Assembly (NCBI RefSeq): GCF_018492665.1
Contig: NZ_JAFVME010000006.1
Coordinates: 186,001 to 250,000 of the forward strand
Direction of reading: 5' to 3'
Origin: Pedobacter sp. B4-66
GTDB taxonomy: Bacteria > Bacteroidota > Bacteroidia > Sphingobacteriales > Sphingobacteriaceae
Length of the DNA stretch: 64,000 nucleotides
Part shown: one piece after another, positions 54,501-63,461 of the stretch
Numbering within the stretch: position 1 is the first letter of the stretch
Layout of the letters: each line of letters opens with the position of its first letter
Program-made: the position numbers and the translations under genes
Notes under the pieces: generated by a model
What the model saw: only the letters and a program-made list of their open reading frames with translations
Databases searched by the model: none
Told to the model about the DNA's origin: nothing

Positions 54501-55628
54501 CGTACCCAACCAAAGTTTAAATTCATTAAAATTAGCTTTTACCTGACTGATGATACCGGCTCCTAACTTTATGGGGGCACTTAGGGTATTTACTGTTGAA
54601 GAAACAAAGGTGGAGACCTTTTCCTTTGCCCAATTCATAAAACCTTTATACCTGAATATATCATGAATTTCTGGTGATGCCTCTTTCAGAACTACCCATA
54701 AGCCCTCTTTTGCATTTGAAACCAAAAAACCTTCTTCTTCTTCTTTTTTAGAAATGACCAGATCTGCAGTGCTTAATGCAGGAGACACCGAAACCCCATG
54801 ACTGCTTTTCTGTTGAACCTGCTTACGCTGAATCCCCCCCTGCTGAATGGTATGGGTTAACTCATGTGCCAGCAAGTGTTTACCGCTGGTACTCTTCGTA
54901 TCGTATTTTCCGCTATTAAAATAGATGTCATTTCCATGAGCAAAGGCCTGGGCATTCAGCTCCTTGCTCATCTGCACAGCAGCACTGTTATCGTGGATAC
55001 GTACGCTGGAGAAATCTGCCCCAAAGGAGCTTTCCATTTGTGTACGGGTATTTTCAGGCAGCGCTCTGCCGGCTCCTTTTGTAGCAGACAAACTACTTTC
55101 TATTGCTGGAACCACACCTGAAGAAGAGTTTTCAGTTTTCGTCTGTATCTTTTTCTCCTCTTCATGCTCACAATCCTTACATTTCCGCTGAATTGAACTG
55201 TCTTGTTCTGTTGGTTCAGCATTACTCTCAAAAATAGGTTTCCTCTGCAAGCCATTACTTTCAGACTCTTTTTCTTCTTCGGTCTCTTTTTTCTGAACCT
55301 TTTCTTCTTCGCATGCTTCGCATTTGGTTTGTACAAAAGGCGATATTGAATGATTTACCACAGTATTTTGGTCGCCGTGTACTGCATCGGTATCACCCAA
55401 CCTTTGTACTACCTTATCTGCAGTGATGTCTGCTTCCTGCTCGTACTTATCATTGGGCTGGCCAATGGTCAGTTTAGTCTGTACAAAAAAAGAATTATTG
55501 TTTTGCTTAAGAAAAAAAGGTGTTTGTGCTGCGCTGTCACTAAGCAAAGCCGTATCCGCTCCTTTTTTAAAGAAAGAAGTATTCGCTTTGGCAGGTGTTG
55601 CCACTGATTTAGCTTCAGCAGCTTTCAT
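51525..55628 (-). CDS. Giant DUF4157 (eCIS core) protein with helical translocation-like middle and C-terminal HNH-like nuclease motif
   Basis: 1367 residues. N-terminal low-complexity region with CEAC (103-106) and CKDC (150-153) pairs and acidic runs; DUF4157 core (about 185-263) with HELTH at 255-259; a very long amphipathic-helix region (about 300-1130) rich in Trp and Lys, holding one strongly hydrophobic hairpin at about 513-543 (GGIILLLSPAGPFIIAAAAI). The C-terminal domain (about 1130-1367) ends in YDIDHVKDLGFEGKDRVSNL then WPLYRDLNQHW, an HNH-like pattern (Asp1301-His1302, Asn1316, Asn1325). Read as a polymorphic-toxin effector with nuclease tip. The nuclease call is inference. No immunity gene was recognised. 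Confidence 0.88.
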   Translation of the reverse strand: MKAAEAKSVATPAKANTSFFKKGADTALLSDSAAQTPFFLKQNNNSFFVQTKLTIGQPNDKYEQEADITADKVVQRLGDTDAVHGDQNTVVNHSISPFVQTKCEACEEEKVQKKETEEEKESESNGLQRKPIFESNAEPTEQDSSIQRKCKDCEHEEEKKIQTKTENSSSGVVPAIESSLSATKGAGRALPENTRTQMESSFGADFSSVRIHDNSAAVQMSKELNAQAFAHGNDIYFNSGKYDTKSTSGKHLLAHELTHTIQQGGIQRKQVQQKSSHGVSVSPALSTADLVISKKEEEEGFLVSNAKEGLWVVLKEASPEIHDIFRYKGFMNWAKEKVSTFVSSTVNTLSAPIKLGAGIISQVKANFNEFKLWLGTAAERLKKGDCTPFSEASLFITNILEGITGPALEKLKEFLAPIKAFIDKVWNDIGKPIWDFVSKIFGTIWDGIKWVADKIWTHIKRVIAFYADIWHWFAKAIGFEGDDKDSLWEQVKRKVLDLWETIKRKLEPYKTQLMVLGGIILLLSPAGPFIIAAAAITGIMYAASRIRHYLHDREAIIKERGIIQGALIPGLFNALHTLGSFLKSKASMISNALKGAVNALQGISKDIGETILAAVNVIVDWLTEKFEALSDWAEMQLEKLITKLQDAFSRIVKFLQPVTDILSKVGEAIADYYKLPFLVMDVLFHKIPKCIRDKIIAFLTKYVFKHIPILKEIKDVEAAWVKMEKKAMQIIDMLFIHGNLLGALWEIFNLLLDALKFPKELAVKVYNKTFDVFDSIVEQPKVFFVNMLKTVKLGLIGFFDRKWKHLKDGFTAWLFDAVKGSPVYIPKEFTFSEIFKMLGSLFSVGMEKVYKSIEKKRGKEVSAKVRKWITNISKGAAKAWAWLKALHENSLDETIAVIKAKGAELLDVAIDAIVDWIVTKVIEKISAKIVTMLDPTGIMPVINSLIAFYNAIETGIEKAREILEFVEGVLDNVTEVMAGALVNAALVFENNLEKAIPLFLEFLANQLSMGKLGQKLREMAKKAEEWIDEKIDWLVDKLLEAGDWLVKTGKEAIDAFVGWWKSMKTFNAKDGKEHELYFEGEEGNARLMVASKKGTSFESFIKNVDVSKDKGREEAQKAALPIAMEVDKTKGGFPPKKDLSDDEKKKAYQEKKEKLENLLDQLSVYVAELISEKDLPDGSYENPIPIRWTKRGHMLAINDLIPKDSLWKSKGMNPPDPIESAGVNEKTRLELPPTKKLTYKEKDKATGEGIRFIMIGVDPENFVDIGTKIRRKKTDGTKEKDRFRSLLVENYYVDLASYDIDHVKDLGFEGKDRVSNLWPLYRDLNQHWGNFVYKQTVPYKDKEGKPQLSTPLDLHDKWFVIEEIGDF

Positions 55629-55661
55629 AAGCTATCTTTTTAATTCATCTGTAAATTCAAT

Positions 55662-56996
55662 CTATCTCCACTCAACTTTTAATATTTCATCCAGCCATGG
55701 TAACTTTATAATACTTAGATTCCATGGCAAATGATCTAACAACACATCAATTGCACTTTTTTCAACTTGTATACTTATCCTTTCATTATGAACTAAAACC
55801 TTTCCGTTACGCTGTAAAAAACTTTCTCTAAGTCCCTGGGGAGAAGTGCTTTTTAAAATATCCCAGGATGCAATTGCAGCCTGTAACATATCTTCAGCTT
55901 CTTCCAGCTCTCTACCTGACAGCTTTATACCAGTATTTACAGGCAAGTCAACCGGATAACCGCAAAGTATTTTAGGCAGCACTAATTCATACTCTTCAAC
56001 ATTAGTTTCGGCTGTTGCCACATAATGTAAAAGATAAATGGCCTTTTCCTGCTCCTCAATACCAGCAAATAGTTTTCCGGCTAACAAACCAAGCTGCTTA
56101 AACAAAGAATTCAGAAATGGATGGATTAATATCAATCCTGCATATTGCGCATATATCCCTTCATTAACTATCCCTTTATTAACAATAATTCTGTTTTCAG
56201 ATTTTAAATCCTTCCAGGTTTTAGCATCTATTTCTTTGTCAGCAGTAGGAACCTCATAAGTTTGATATTGCTTAGCCAGCTCTAACAGCTGAGAAGAAGT
56301 ATTTTTGCTACTTCCTGATGCTGAAATTTTCAAAATTTCCTGCCAGAGCTTTTCATATAACATTAATGGAGATCCTGATACCTCTTCTGCTTTTTTATTA
56401 GAAACTTTAGTTATGACAGTTAATAATTTCGTTTGTTTTTCCGCAGTTAATATTTCAACCAGCCTGATCAAAAATGTCGGAGAATGTTGCCGGATAATCC
56501 GCGTAACCATTATCAGCTTACCAATAATCTCTTTCCTTAGTTCAGTGACACTGTTATAATTCGTTGCCAGCTCTTCAATAACCCGATCATACCATTCTTT
56601 ATCAACTGTGGTTGCATTCCATGGTAAATAGCCGTTCCGCATATAAAAAAACCATTGCCTGAAGCTGTTTGCTGCTGAGGACAGTTTAACCAATGGTTGT
56701 GTTACCGACCCTATTTCCTGCAGCATCAAATCTTTAACCTGATTCCCTATAGTTTCCAGCAAATCCCCATCCCATCCCATCTTATTAATCTCAGTTTCCT
56801 GAATTACACCCAGATCAATTTCTATCTGGTCTAGAGATATTACCTCATCCTCAACAGATAACTTATCAAATTCTCTTTCAAGCAAAGGAACCAGGTATTG
56901 CAAAAAATGATCACTTACCTGTTGCTGTATGCTAAAGCTATCCAGTTGCTTATCAACCAGGAGATCTATAGTCTGCTTTTTTATAACATGCTGCAT
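55662..56996 (-). CDS. Contractile injection system tape measure protein (CIS_TMP, Afp14-like)
   Basis: 444 residues. The N-terminus (MQHVIKKQTIDLLVDKQLDS, LVPLLEREFDKLS) and the C-terminal segments AGLILIHPFLNSLFKQLGLL (about 282-301) and LPWNLSIIKLPWLDEILKVEW match the CIS tape-measure family of eCIS loci. It sets tube/sheath length in Afp-like particles. It starts one base after the preceding gene and ends 33 bases before the giant DUF4157 gene, so all are one operon. Confidence 0.9.
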   Translation of the reverse strand: MQHVIKKQTIDLLVDKQLDSFSIQQQVSDHFLQYLVPLLEREFDKLSVEDEVISLDQIEIDLGVIQETEINKMGWDGDLLETIGNQVKDLMLQEIGSVTQPLVKLSSAANSFRQWFFYMRNGYLPWNATTVDKEWYDRVIEELATNYNSVTELRKEIIGKLIMVTRIIRQHSPTFLIRLVEILTAEKQTKLLTVITKVSNKKAEEVSGSPLMLYEKLWQEILKISASGSSKNTSSQLLELAKQYQTYEVPTADKEIDAKTWKDLKSENRIIVNKGIVNEGIYAQYAGLILIHPFLNSLFKQLGLLAGKLFAGIEEQEKAIYLLHYVATAETNVEEYELVLPKILCGYPVDLPVNTGIKLSGRELEEAEDMLQAAIASWDILKSTSPQGLRESFLQRNGKVLVHNERISIQVEKSAIDVLLDHLPWNLSIIKLPWLDEILKVEWR

Positions 56997-56997
56997 C

Positions 56998-59900
56998 TCA
57001 TTTCTTACTAATACCCGTTAACAAAATCTTTACCGCATCTATATTCGTATTTGACTGATGTTTCTTTACATCCAATCCATCCCAATGATTGTAAATAGCA
57101 GACATATCTATTTTTGCCTTCCGCATCTTTTCAAAAGCGTTATTCAATAAGTTAATCTGGCCTTTTTCTTTAAAACACAATACGTCCAGTGTATAACAAA
57201 CAACGCATTCCAATAAATGGAGTATCTGATGCTGATTGAGTGTAATCGCACTTTTTCCGGAAGATTTTTTATTCTGTATAATTGACATCACTATCGTTTC
57301 GAACCTTGGTATAGATAACTCTTCCAGATCAAGAAATTTCTGCACATTTGATACAATAGCGTGTCCTTTTATTTTTTTTGCAATATGTGTGGCGGTACTT
57401 CTATATGCTTCAATCCGGCTATTTATAAAAGCTGTTTTTACTTCTGCTTTTGTGGCTTTCTGCAATTTCTTCCTAAGTCCCGCTTCTTTTACTTCAGCTA
57501 ATGCCACTTTATTTGCTAACTTAAGGCCATCATCTTTCAGCTTGTATGCACTTCCACACTCTGTAAACTCATACTGATCACAATCTGTTACCCTCCAGCA
57601 GAAAGTTTCATTCACCTGGTTCAAAAACCTGTTTTTATCTCCTTTAACTATTTCCACATCCCTATTAAAACAAGGGTTAACCTCAGGTTGTTCATGTTTA
57701 CAAGGCTGGCATGTTTCACATTCATCCAAACATTCATAATTTCTTCTAAACAAAAAGTCAAGGAAATCGCAGACAGAAAAATCCGGATTGCAGGTTTTAT
57801 TTTTTGCCAGCCACCTGTGCCAATCCTTGTACATACTTTCGAAACAACAAAAGTCGTGAGGAGCAAGCCAGAGTATGCGTAACATGACATGAGCGGGTGC
57901 AAGCCGATATAGGATATCTTCCATTAATATCCTTCCGCTTGCCGTCCTGAAACGCTCAGGCCATGCCGGTAATACTACTGTAGCTACAAAAGAATAAGGG
58001 TCACTTCCCGGAATAAAACAAATATCATGGGCTTCACTACATGGATCATCATCAGAAACGATCCATTGATAATCACAATGACGCTTAAGCGCTCCACAAT
58101 CCCCCCCTTCCCTGCACTCACAATCCTCAGGACAACGGGGCCTCAACAAAATATGCTCAGCAACATGAAATCCTTCAGCATTGCTGAGCCTTTTTGTACG
58201 CTCCACAGCAGCGCATACCAACTGTGCAGATTCATAACACTGCGGATTAAATGCAATCCGCTCACCGCTAAGAAGGCCCTTACTCCGGGACAATAAATCT
58301 CTTTTATCAGGATCTGTTAGTTGATTAAAATTGAGTGCAATCCCGAAAACGTTACAAGCACAATCTATCAGGGGCTGATAGTTTTCGAAATCACTTAACA
58401 GATAACGTACATAAACTAATGCCTGCATCGCTTCATCGCAGCTGGCATAACAACAGGAAGACTTCCATGCCACAAAACATGTCGGTTCTTTTTCTTCTGT
58501 TCCTTCATCACAACTACAAGGGGTTTCGTCATTTTCATTACATGTGCTAAAACCCGGGAATTTCAACTCTATACAATAACTATCTTTTCCTGTTTTTTCA
58601 TTTCTGCTTTTTATAAGAGGGAAATAACATGCAAATGCCCTTAATGTCTCTTTCCATTTATCCAATCGGTGATCTTTGCCATAAGATTGTAGGATTACCT
58701 TTCCTGAACTATCCTTAAGAAATATAGAACCACTCTGTTCCGAGTAAATGTTATTGATACCACTTATCTGATCCATCATATCCAGCAACGATTCACAAGA
58801 TTTTAATTCCTCCCTTTTACCCAATAATTGCTTTGCAAAGGGCTTTCCTGCTTGATCCATAAAAATCAACTCATCGTTTTCCATCTTCATCCCATAGGAA
58901 TTCCGCCGGAAATAATCCTTAAACTGTATATAAAGATCATTTAAAACCTCATTCCTCTTTTTAGCGGTGTCATAAACGCAAGGGTGAACAATAAAATCTT
59001 CCCCACAATTCAGGTAAAAAGTATAACAACAATCCTCTTTTCTCTGGTAATGATGAAAGCCTGAGCCAGACTGTAGGGCACAGATAAATTTTTCCAATCC
59101 CTGCTTACCCCATACAGACTCCTCATTCTCAAACCTATCCACACTTTCGGCCAGCACCTCACGTATATATACCCTGTAAAATAATTCCGACCCGTCATTG
59201 CAGTGATTACAATCCACATATAAATTGCCTGGGTATCTTAACAAGGTGATAAAGAAGATAAAATCCTTCCTTGCTGCTTCCACCGTGTCATAGTATTTAA
59301 GACTTTGCCATTGTTGGGGATCCTTCAGGTTATGATAAGTTCCAAAATAATAAACATGTTTACGAGCCTTCCCGGTTTTGCAGGGATCAGCATTTGCCGG
59401 ATCAATACTTTCGCAAAACAGACTATTAAATGCTTCAGAGCCATATTCAACCCGCTTTATAGGATAAGATTTTGCCAATGTAGCCAACACTTCCTCTACA
59501 GAACCTTCTCCATCTTCTCTAATCTGGATCAGTGTATCTTCCGGTATAAACACCAGCTCTTCATAATTCCCTCCACCAGCTGCCAATTCCAGTATGTACA
59601 GATAGTTTTCTTCAAAGGCCTGAATAGCGAGCTCTTTAGAGGTATAAGCAGTCTTACTTTCAAATAAAATGATTTCCCTGCCAGCCGAATTTCCTGAAAT
59701 ATACAGGTAATTGTGTGCCTTTAACTGGTAACGGTATAATGTCCCCTTAGTGGTCTGAACTTCGTGAATAATATCACCACCTAAACACAGTTGCAGGTAT
59801 TTTAAATTTCTCTTTAGGGTTCTGGCTACTTTTCTCCGGCTCAAATCAGCCTGTTTCCTGTCCTCGTATTTGTCCAGGTAATAGGCCAATACATTATCCT

Positions 59901-62900
59901 TATCCACCAGACGGTACACATATCTGCCCGCCCCACCAGATTCGTCAACCTTCACCGCAGTTTTAAATGACTGGGGTCTATTATTTTTTGTCATTTGAGC
60001 TATATCCTTTTGCTGCTCCAGCGCCATTGCAACTGATTCCCTGTTCTTTTTCTCTGAAAGCTTAATAGGGCTTACCAAATTAACCACTGGAATTTTACTG
60101 TTTTCCTTCAAAGGCACTAAAACTGAGCCCTCCTCATTTATCCGAAGTTGCACAGCAGGAATTCCCTGATGAAATGCCTTTGCTGCTTTCAGGGCCTCTT
60201 CCGGTGATGGATAATCCTTTGCACTGTTAAACAGATAATCAGCTGCCGGCTCATACCCCAAACGATAATTGAACTTCCAGCCATCCGCTATGGCCTCCGT
60301 TTTCAAGGTAAATTCATGGGCCTTCACGAGCGATGTAATTCGTTGCTGCATGCTCCGTGCTTCATCTTCAGTACTGAATTCAGTGTAGCAGCTGGCTTCA
60401 ATCTGATCCTTATGCAGAAGGCTGAGCTTAAAATTACCATCAGCATCTTTTCTACCTATCTGATAATTAGCCTCATTACTGGCCAGACTAATTACGAAAT
60501 AGCAGTGTTGCCTGGCCTCCTTGCTGGTTCCAAATTCCTTTTCCGGGTAAAATTTAAAGGAGTTGGCATTGTCCAGCAGATCGTACGTGAACTTATCCGG
60601 CCGACCTACAATGGTATCATTGATGTCTATCTTAAAAGACTTAACATCCACAAATTTCAATAGCTCCGGGCTGGTTTTATTAAAGTACAGTGTTCCAATC
60701 TTGTGCTTCAGCTTAGTTTCTATCCGCCAGTTTTTTGAGTCATTAATTTTACCCACCAGGTTCTGTTCCTCTGCATGTGCTTCAGCTTCTGTTTTGAAAG
60801 ATTCAGCAGAAGTACACACGATATTCCCATCATCACCAATCAATTGCACATCATACTTAAAGCTACTGATAAACACATCTTCCGGATCAGGTGCTCCTGA
60901 GAACATTCTGTTAAAGTTATTTCTAACCGTATCCGCTTCCTGCGAGCTCTTGTATTTTCCGGTAAAGGAAACCGCAGCATGATCATTATATAGCACCTGT
61001 ACTGCGTACAATTTTTCGTGTGCGATGTAAATTGTTTTCAGCCTTTCCGGATCTGATAAAGCCATAAAAACGCTTCTCGCAGCATCTTCGGCCTCGTTTA
61101 TGGAATCAAATTTTTCCGTAAGTGCAAAAAACGGCTGACCGGCAATTTTAATATCTACCAGGTATTGCTCATCATACTGTTCCACCACGAAATTACAGAG
61201 GCTATGCAATTGCTTGTTTTCAATTCCGCTTAAAAATTTAACCTCATTCTCAAAGCCTGATATATTGTTATTATTCCATTTATTTTTTAAATAATCATAA
61301 GCCCTTCCACGGTTAGCGCTGATATCATCATAATTGGCAAGAAAGTTCTCTTTAGCGTTGATGGTAGCTGCAGAACCTTCCAGCCCGGAGCGCTCACCAA
61401 ATGAAAGCAGGGCAAAATCTGTAAACCTTTCCGCAAAACGTGATAACAAGTGATCCAGAAAGCTGTTCCGTCTCACGGCATACAACTCATTATCTTCAAT
61501 AATCCGCTGCAGGTAGCCTTTGAAGGATGCAATATTAAGTTCCAGAGCAAAGGAAACATTATCCCTATCTTTGATATAAGTACGGTAGTTTTCATCAAAC
61601 GTACCAATATAGCTTACAGAGCTCAGGTGTAAACCCGCATCCGCTATGGTCTTAAAGCTTGTATTACTGATTAATGCAAAATCATCCGACGAACCGCTGA
61701 TATAATAATAAACACAAGAGCTGTCCTCGTTCAAAAAACCCTGATCAAATGAGCCGCTATATAAGTCATCTTTTAACTCACTTATTGCAATTTGCTGCTC
61801 TTCCAGCGTGCTGAAGGTAAATGAAGGAAGCACAAGCGGATCCACCACTTTTGTTTGGTTTAAGCTAATCAGCACATTCAGTTCATTTTTAGAAACTGCG
61901 CGCACTAAAATACTCCCTTCCTTACCTAGTCCATTGCTTTCATCACCATTCATGGTAAAGCGTAACAGCTTATTCAATTCAGGCAGGGATTCCAGCTTAT
62001 TTAAAAAATAAGTACGCTGTTTATCTTTATCACCCGATGAGGACAAGGCAAACAACGATCTGATATTTTTTAATTGTGCCAGATAGCCGGCAAGCAACTG
62101 GTCAAAAAATAAAAGATATCCTTTTAGTTGTAATGCCTGTGCCTTGCGCAGATTAGAAACATTTTCGGGTAAACCTCCTTCAGCAATACCGTACACCCTC
62201 GGAAAATCATTTTGCAATAAAAAATACTCGTCTAGGTCATGGTGATAAATACCTTTTGGAATTTCTTTATCCAGATAAGGCGATGGAGACTGATACAAGA
62301 CTTTACCATTATGTGTAAAATTAATCTTGAACAATCCTTCATATTTTTTAGTATCAAACACAACAGGTAGTCCGTTCCTGGTAAACTGAAAACCGGAACA
62401 TTCCATAGAAAAATCAGGAACATGGTTTTCCGGCAATTTGAATTTCCAGTCCGAATCCGGTTTAATGTTATTTCCCCCGCAAGTCCTTAGCTCAAAATTG
62501 GCTATTTTATCAACTCCCTCCGTTTCCAATATCACATTGTATACATCAGACAGATGTATTTCTTTCTTTAATTTAAGCTGAAGTAATTCATCAGTATCCA
62601 CAAAACCGTGGCTTTCGGCAAGGTTGTATGGGCGTCCGGAAAAGATTTCATCAATAGGTTTACCTTTATCCAATAACTGCTGCAGAGTATAAAAATGTGG
62701 CGAAGGTGAAAAAAAGTCTCTTAATTTTTGTACGATGCTGAGGTAAGTGTTTTCAGGGTCTGCATCCCCTTTCAATTCAATCCCTGCACATAGCCCCACC
62801 TGCAGTTGACAGAGGATATGTATATCCACAAAATCTTCGCAAAAATTGCGATGCGCCATCAGGCTCTTTTTTACCCTTTCGGTTAAATCTCCGAGGTATT

Positions 62901-63435
62901 CTTTTGCAGCAGTTTCGTCCTTAAAATCTTTATCCGGATTTTTCTCCGGTTCGATATAAACATGGTACAACCCATTTAAAAACTCCTCACAATCGCCTGG
63001 AGCAGATGTTCTTTTGTAGTGCTCTGAATAAGACTTACAGAAATCTTTCTGATCCGTTGCCACCGTAAGCCAGGCATTTTTTACTCCCTTAATATCAATA
63101 AGTAATTTTCTGTAATCAATAATGGTAAGTGGGTTGCAGGTCAATATCTGTGCTGGAGTGAAAAAGTTATCGTCTTTCCCTGTCTCACCAGGATTTGGTG
63201 TAAAAATGTCTCTAATTGGCAAATTGGTCCGGTAACCTAAGTCAAGAAGGGCATAACAAAGCACCTCCAGAATAGTAATTCCAGGGTCATGCACATTGTG
63301 ATCAGTCCAGGTTTTCCCAGAAAGTCTACCAAGATATTCAATACCTTCTGTCCGCAATTTCTCAAAATCAAGATAGTCCGGAAAACCAGAATTGTTCTTA
63401 TTAATTACTTTGATATTTTCCTCTGCGTTTGTCAT
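56998..63435 (-). CDS. Large baseplate protein, Afp12-like, with repeated modules
   Basis: 2145 residues from the ATG at 63435 (a TTG 39 bases upstream is less likely). The N-terminus has the baseplate J/gp6-like segment HDPGITILEVLCYALLDLGYRT (split: HDPGITILEVL 49-59, CYALLDLGYRT 60-70). The middle (about 770-1280) holds about eight loose repeats of an aromatic-x-S/T-x-x-E-A module, e.g. FDSINEAEDAAR (776), FGTSKEARQH (968), FSTEDEARSM (1020), YPSPEEALKAA (1075). The C-terminal third has many Cys (CEFC-like pairs near 1900-2000). It would form baseplate wedges. Far longer than classical Afp12. Confidence 0.85.
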   Translation of the reverse strand: MTNAEENIKVINKNNSGFPDYLDFEKLRTEGIEYLGRLSGKTWTDHNVHDPGITILEVLCYALLDLGYRTNLPIRDIFTPNPGETGKDDNFFTPAQILTCNPLTIIDYRKLLIDIKGVKNAWLTVATDQKDFCKSYSEHYKRTSAPGDCEEFLNGLYHVYIEPEKNPDKDFKDETAAKEYLGDLTERVKKSLMAHRNFCEDFVDIHILCQLQVGLCAGIELKGDADPENTYLSIVQKLRDFFSPSPHFYTLQQLLDKGKPIDEIFSGRPYNLAESHGFVDTDELLQLKLKKEIHLSDVYNVILETEGVDKIANFELRTCGGNNIKPDSDWKFKLPENHVPDFSMECSGFQFTRNGLPVVFDTKKYEGLFKINFTHNGKVLYQSPSPYLDKEIPKGIYHHDLDEYFLLQNDFPRVYGIAEGGLPENVSNLRKAQALQLKGYLLFFDQLLAGYLAQLKNIRSLFALSSSGDKDKQRTYFLNKLESLPELNKLLRFTMNGDESNGLGKEGSILVRAVSKNELNVLISLNQTKVVDPLVLPSFTFSTLEEQQIAISELKDDLYSGSFDQGFLNEDSSCVYYYISGSSDDFALISNTSFKTIADAGLHLSSVSYIGTFDENYRTYIKDRDNVSFALELNIASFKGYLQRIIEDNELYAVRRNSFLDHLLSRFAERFTDFALLSFGERSGLEGSAATINAKENFLANYDDISANRGRAYDYLKNKWNNNNISGFENEVKFLSGIENKQLHSLCNFVVEQYDEQYLVDIKIAGQPFFALTEKFDSINEAEDAARSVFMALSDPERLKTIYIAHEKLYAVQVLYNDHAAVSFTGKYKSSQEADTVRNNFNRMFSGAPDPEDVFISSFKYDVQLIGDDGNIVCTSAESFKTEAEAHAEEQNLVGKINDSKNWRIETKLKHKIGTLYFNKTSPELLKFVDVKSFKIDINDTIVGRPDKFTYDLLDNANSFKFYPEKEFGTSKEARQHCYFVISLASNEANYQIGRKDADGNFKLSLLHKDQIEASCYTEFSTEDEARSMQQRITSLVKAHEFTLKTEAIADGWKFNYRLGYEPAADYLFNSAKDYPSPEEALKAAKAFHQGIPAVQLRINEEGSVLVPLKENSKIPVVNLVSPIKLSEKKNRESVAMALEQQKDIAQMTKNNRPQSFKTAVKVDESGGAGRYVYRLVDKDNVLAYYLDKYEDRKQADLSRRKVARTLKRNLKYLQLCLGGDIIHEVQTTKGTLYRYQLKAHNYLYISGNSAGREIILFESKTAYTSKELAIQAFEENYLYILELAAGGGNYEELVFIPEDTLIQIREDGEGSVEEVLATLAKSYPIKRVEYGSEAFNSLFCESIDPANADPCKTGKARKHVYYFGTYHNLKDPQQWQSLKYYDTVEAARKDFIFFITLLRYPGNLYVDCNHCNDGSELFYRVYIREVLAESVDRFENEESVWGKQGLEKFICALQSGSGFHHYQRKEDCCYTFYLNCGEDFIVHPCVYDTAKKRNEVLNDLYIQFKDYFRRNSYGMKMENDELIFMDQAGKPFAKQLLGKREELKSCESLLDMMDQISGINNIYSEQSGSIFLKDSSGKVILQSYGKDHRLDKWKETLRAFACYFPLIKSRNEKTGKDSYCIELKFPGFSTCNENDETPCSCDEGTEEKEPTCFVAWKSSCCYASCDEAMQALVYVRYLLSDFENYQPLIDCACNVFGIALNFNQLTDPDKRDLLSRSKGLLSGERIAFNPQCYESAQLVCAAVERTKRLSNAEGFHVAEHILLRPRCPEDCECREGGDCGALKRHCDYQWIVSDDDPCSEAHDICFIPGSDPYSFVATVVLPAWPERFRTASGRILMEDILYRLAPAHVMLRILWLAPHDFCCFESMYKDWHRWLAKNKTCNPDFSVCDFLDFLFRRNYECLDECETCQPCKHEQPEVNPCFNRDVEIVKGDKNRFLNQVNETFCWRVTDCDQYEFTECGSAYKLKDDGLKLANKVALAEVKEAGLRKKLQKATKAEVKTAFINSRIEAYRSTATHIAKKIKGHAIVSNVQKFLDLEELSIPRFETIVMSIIQNKKSSGKSAITLNQHQILHLLECVVCYTLDVLCFKEKGQINLLNNAFEKMRKAKIDMSAIYNHWDGLDVKKHQSNTNIDAVKILLTGISKK

Positions 63436-63461
63436 AATATTGCTTTCGGCTAAAACTTCAT

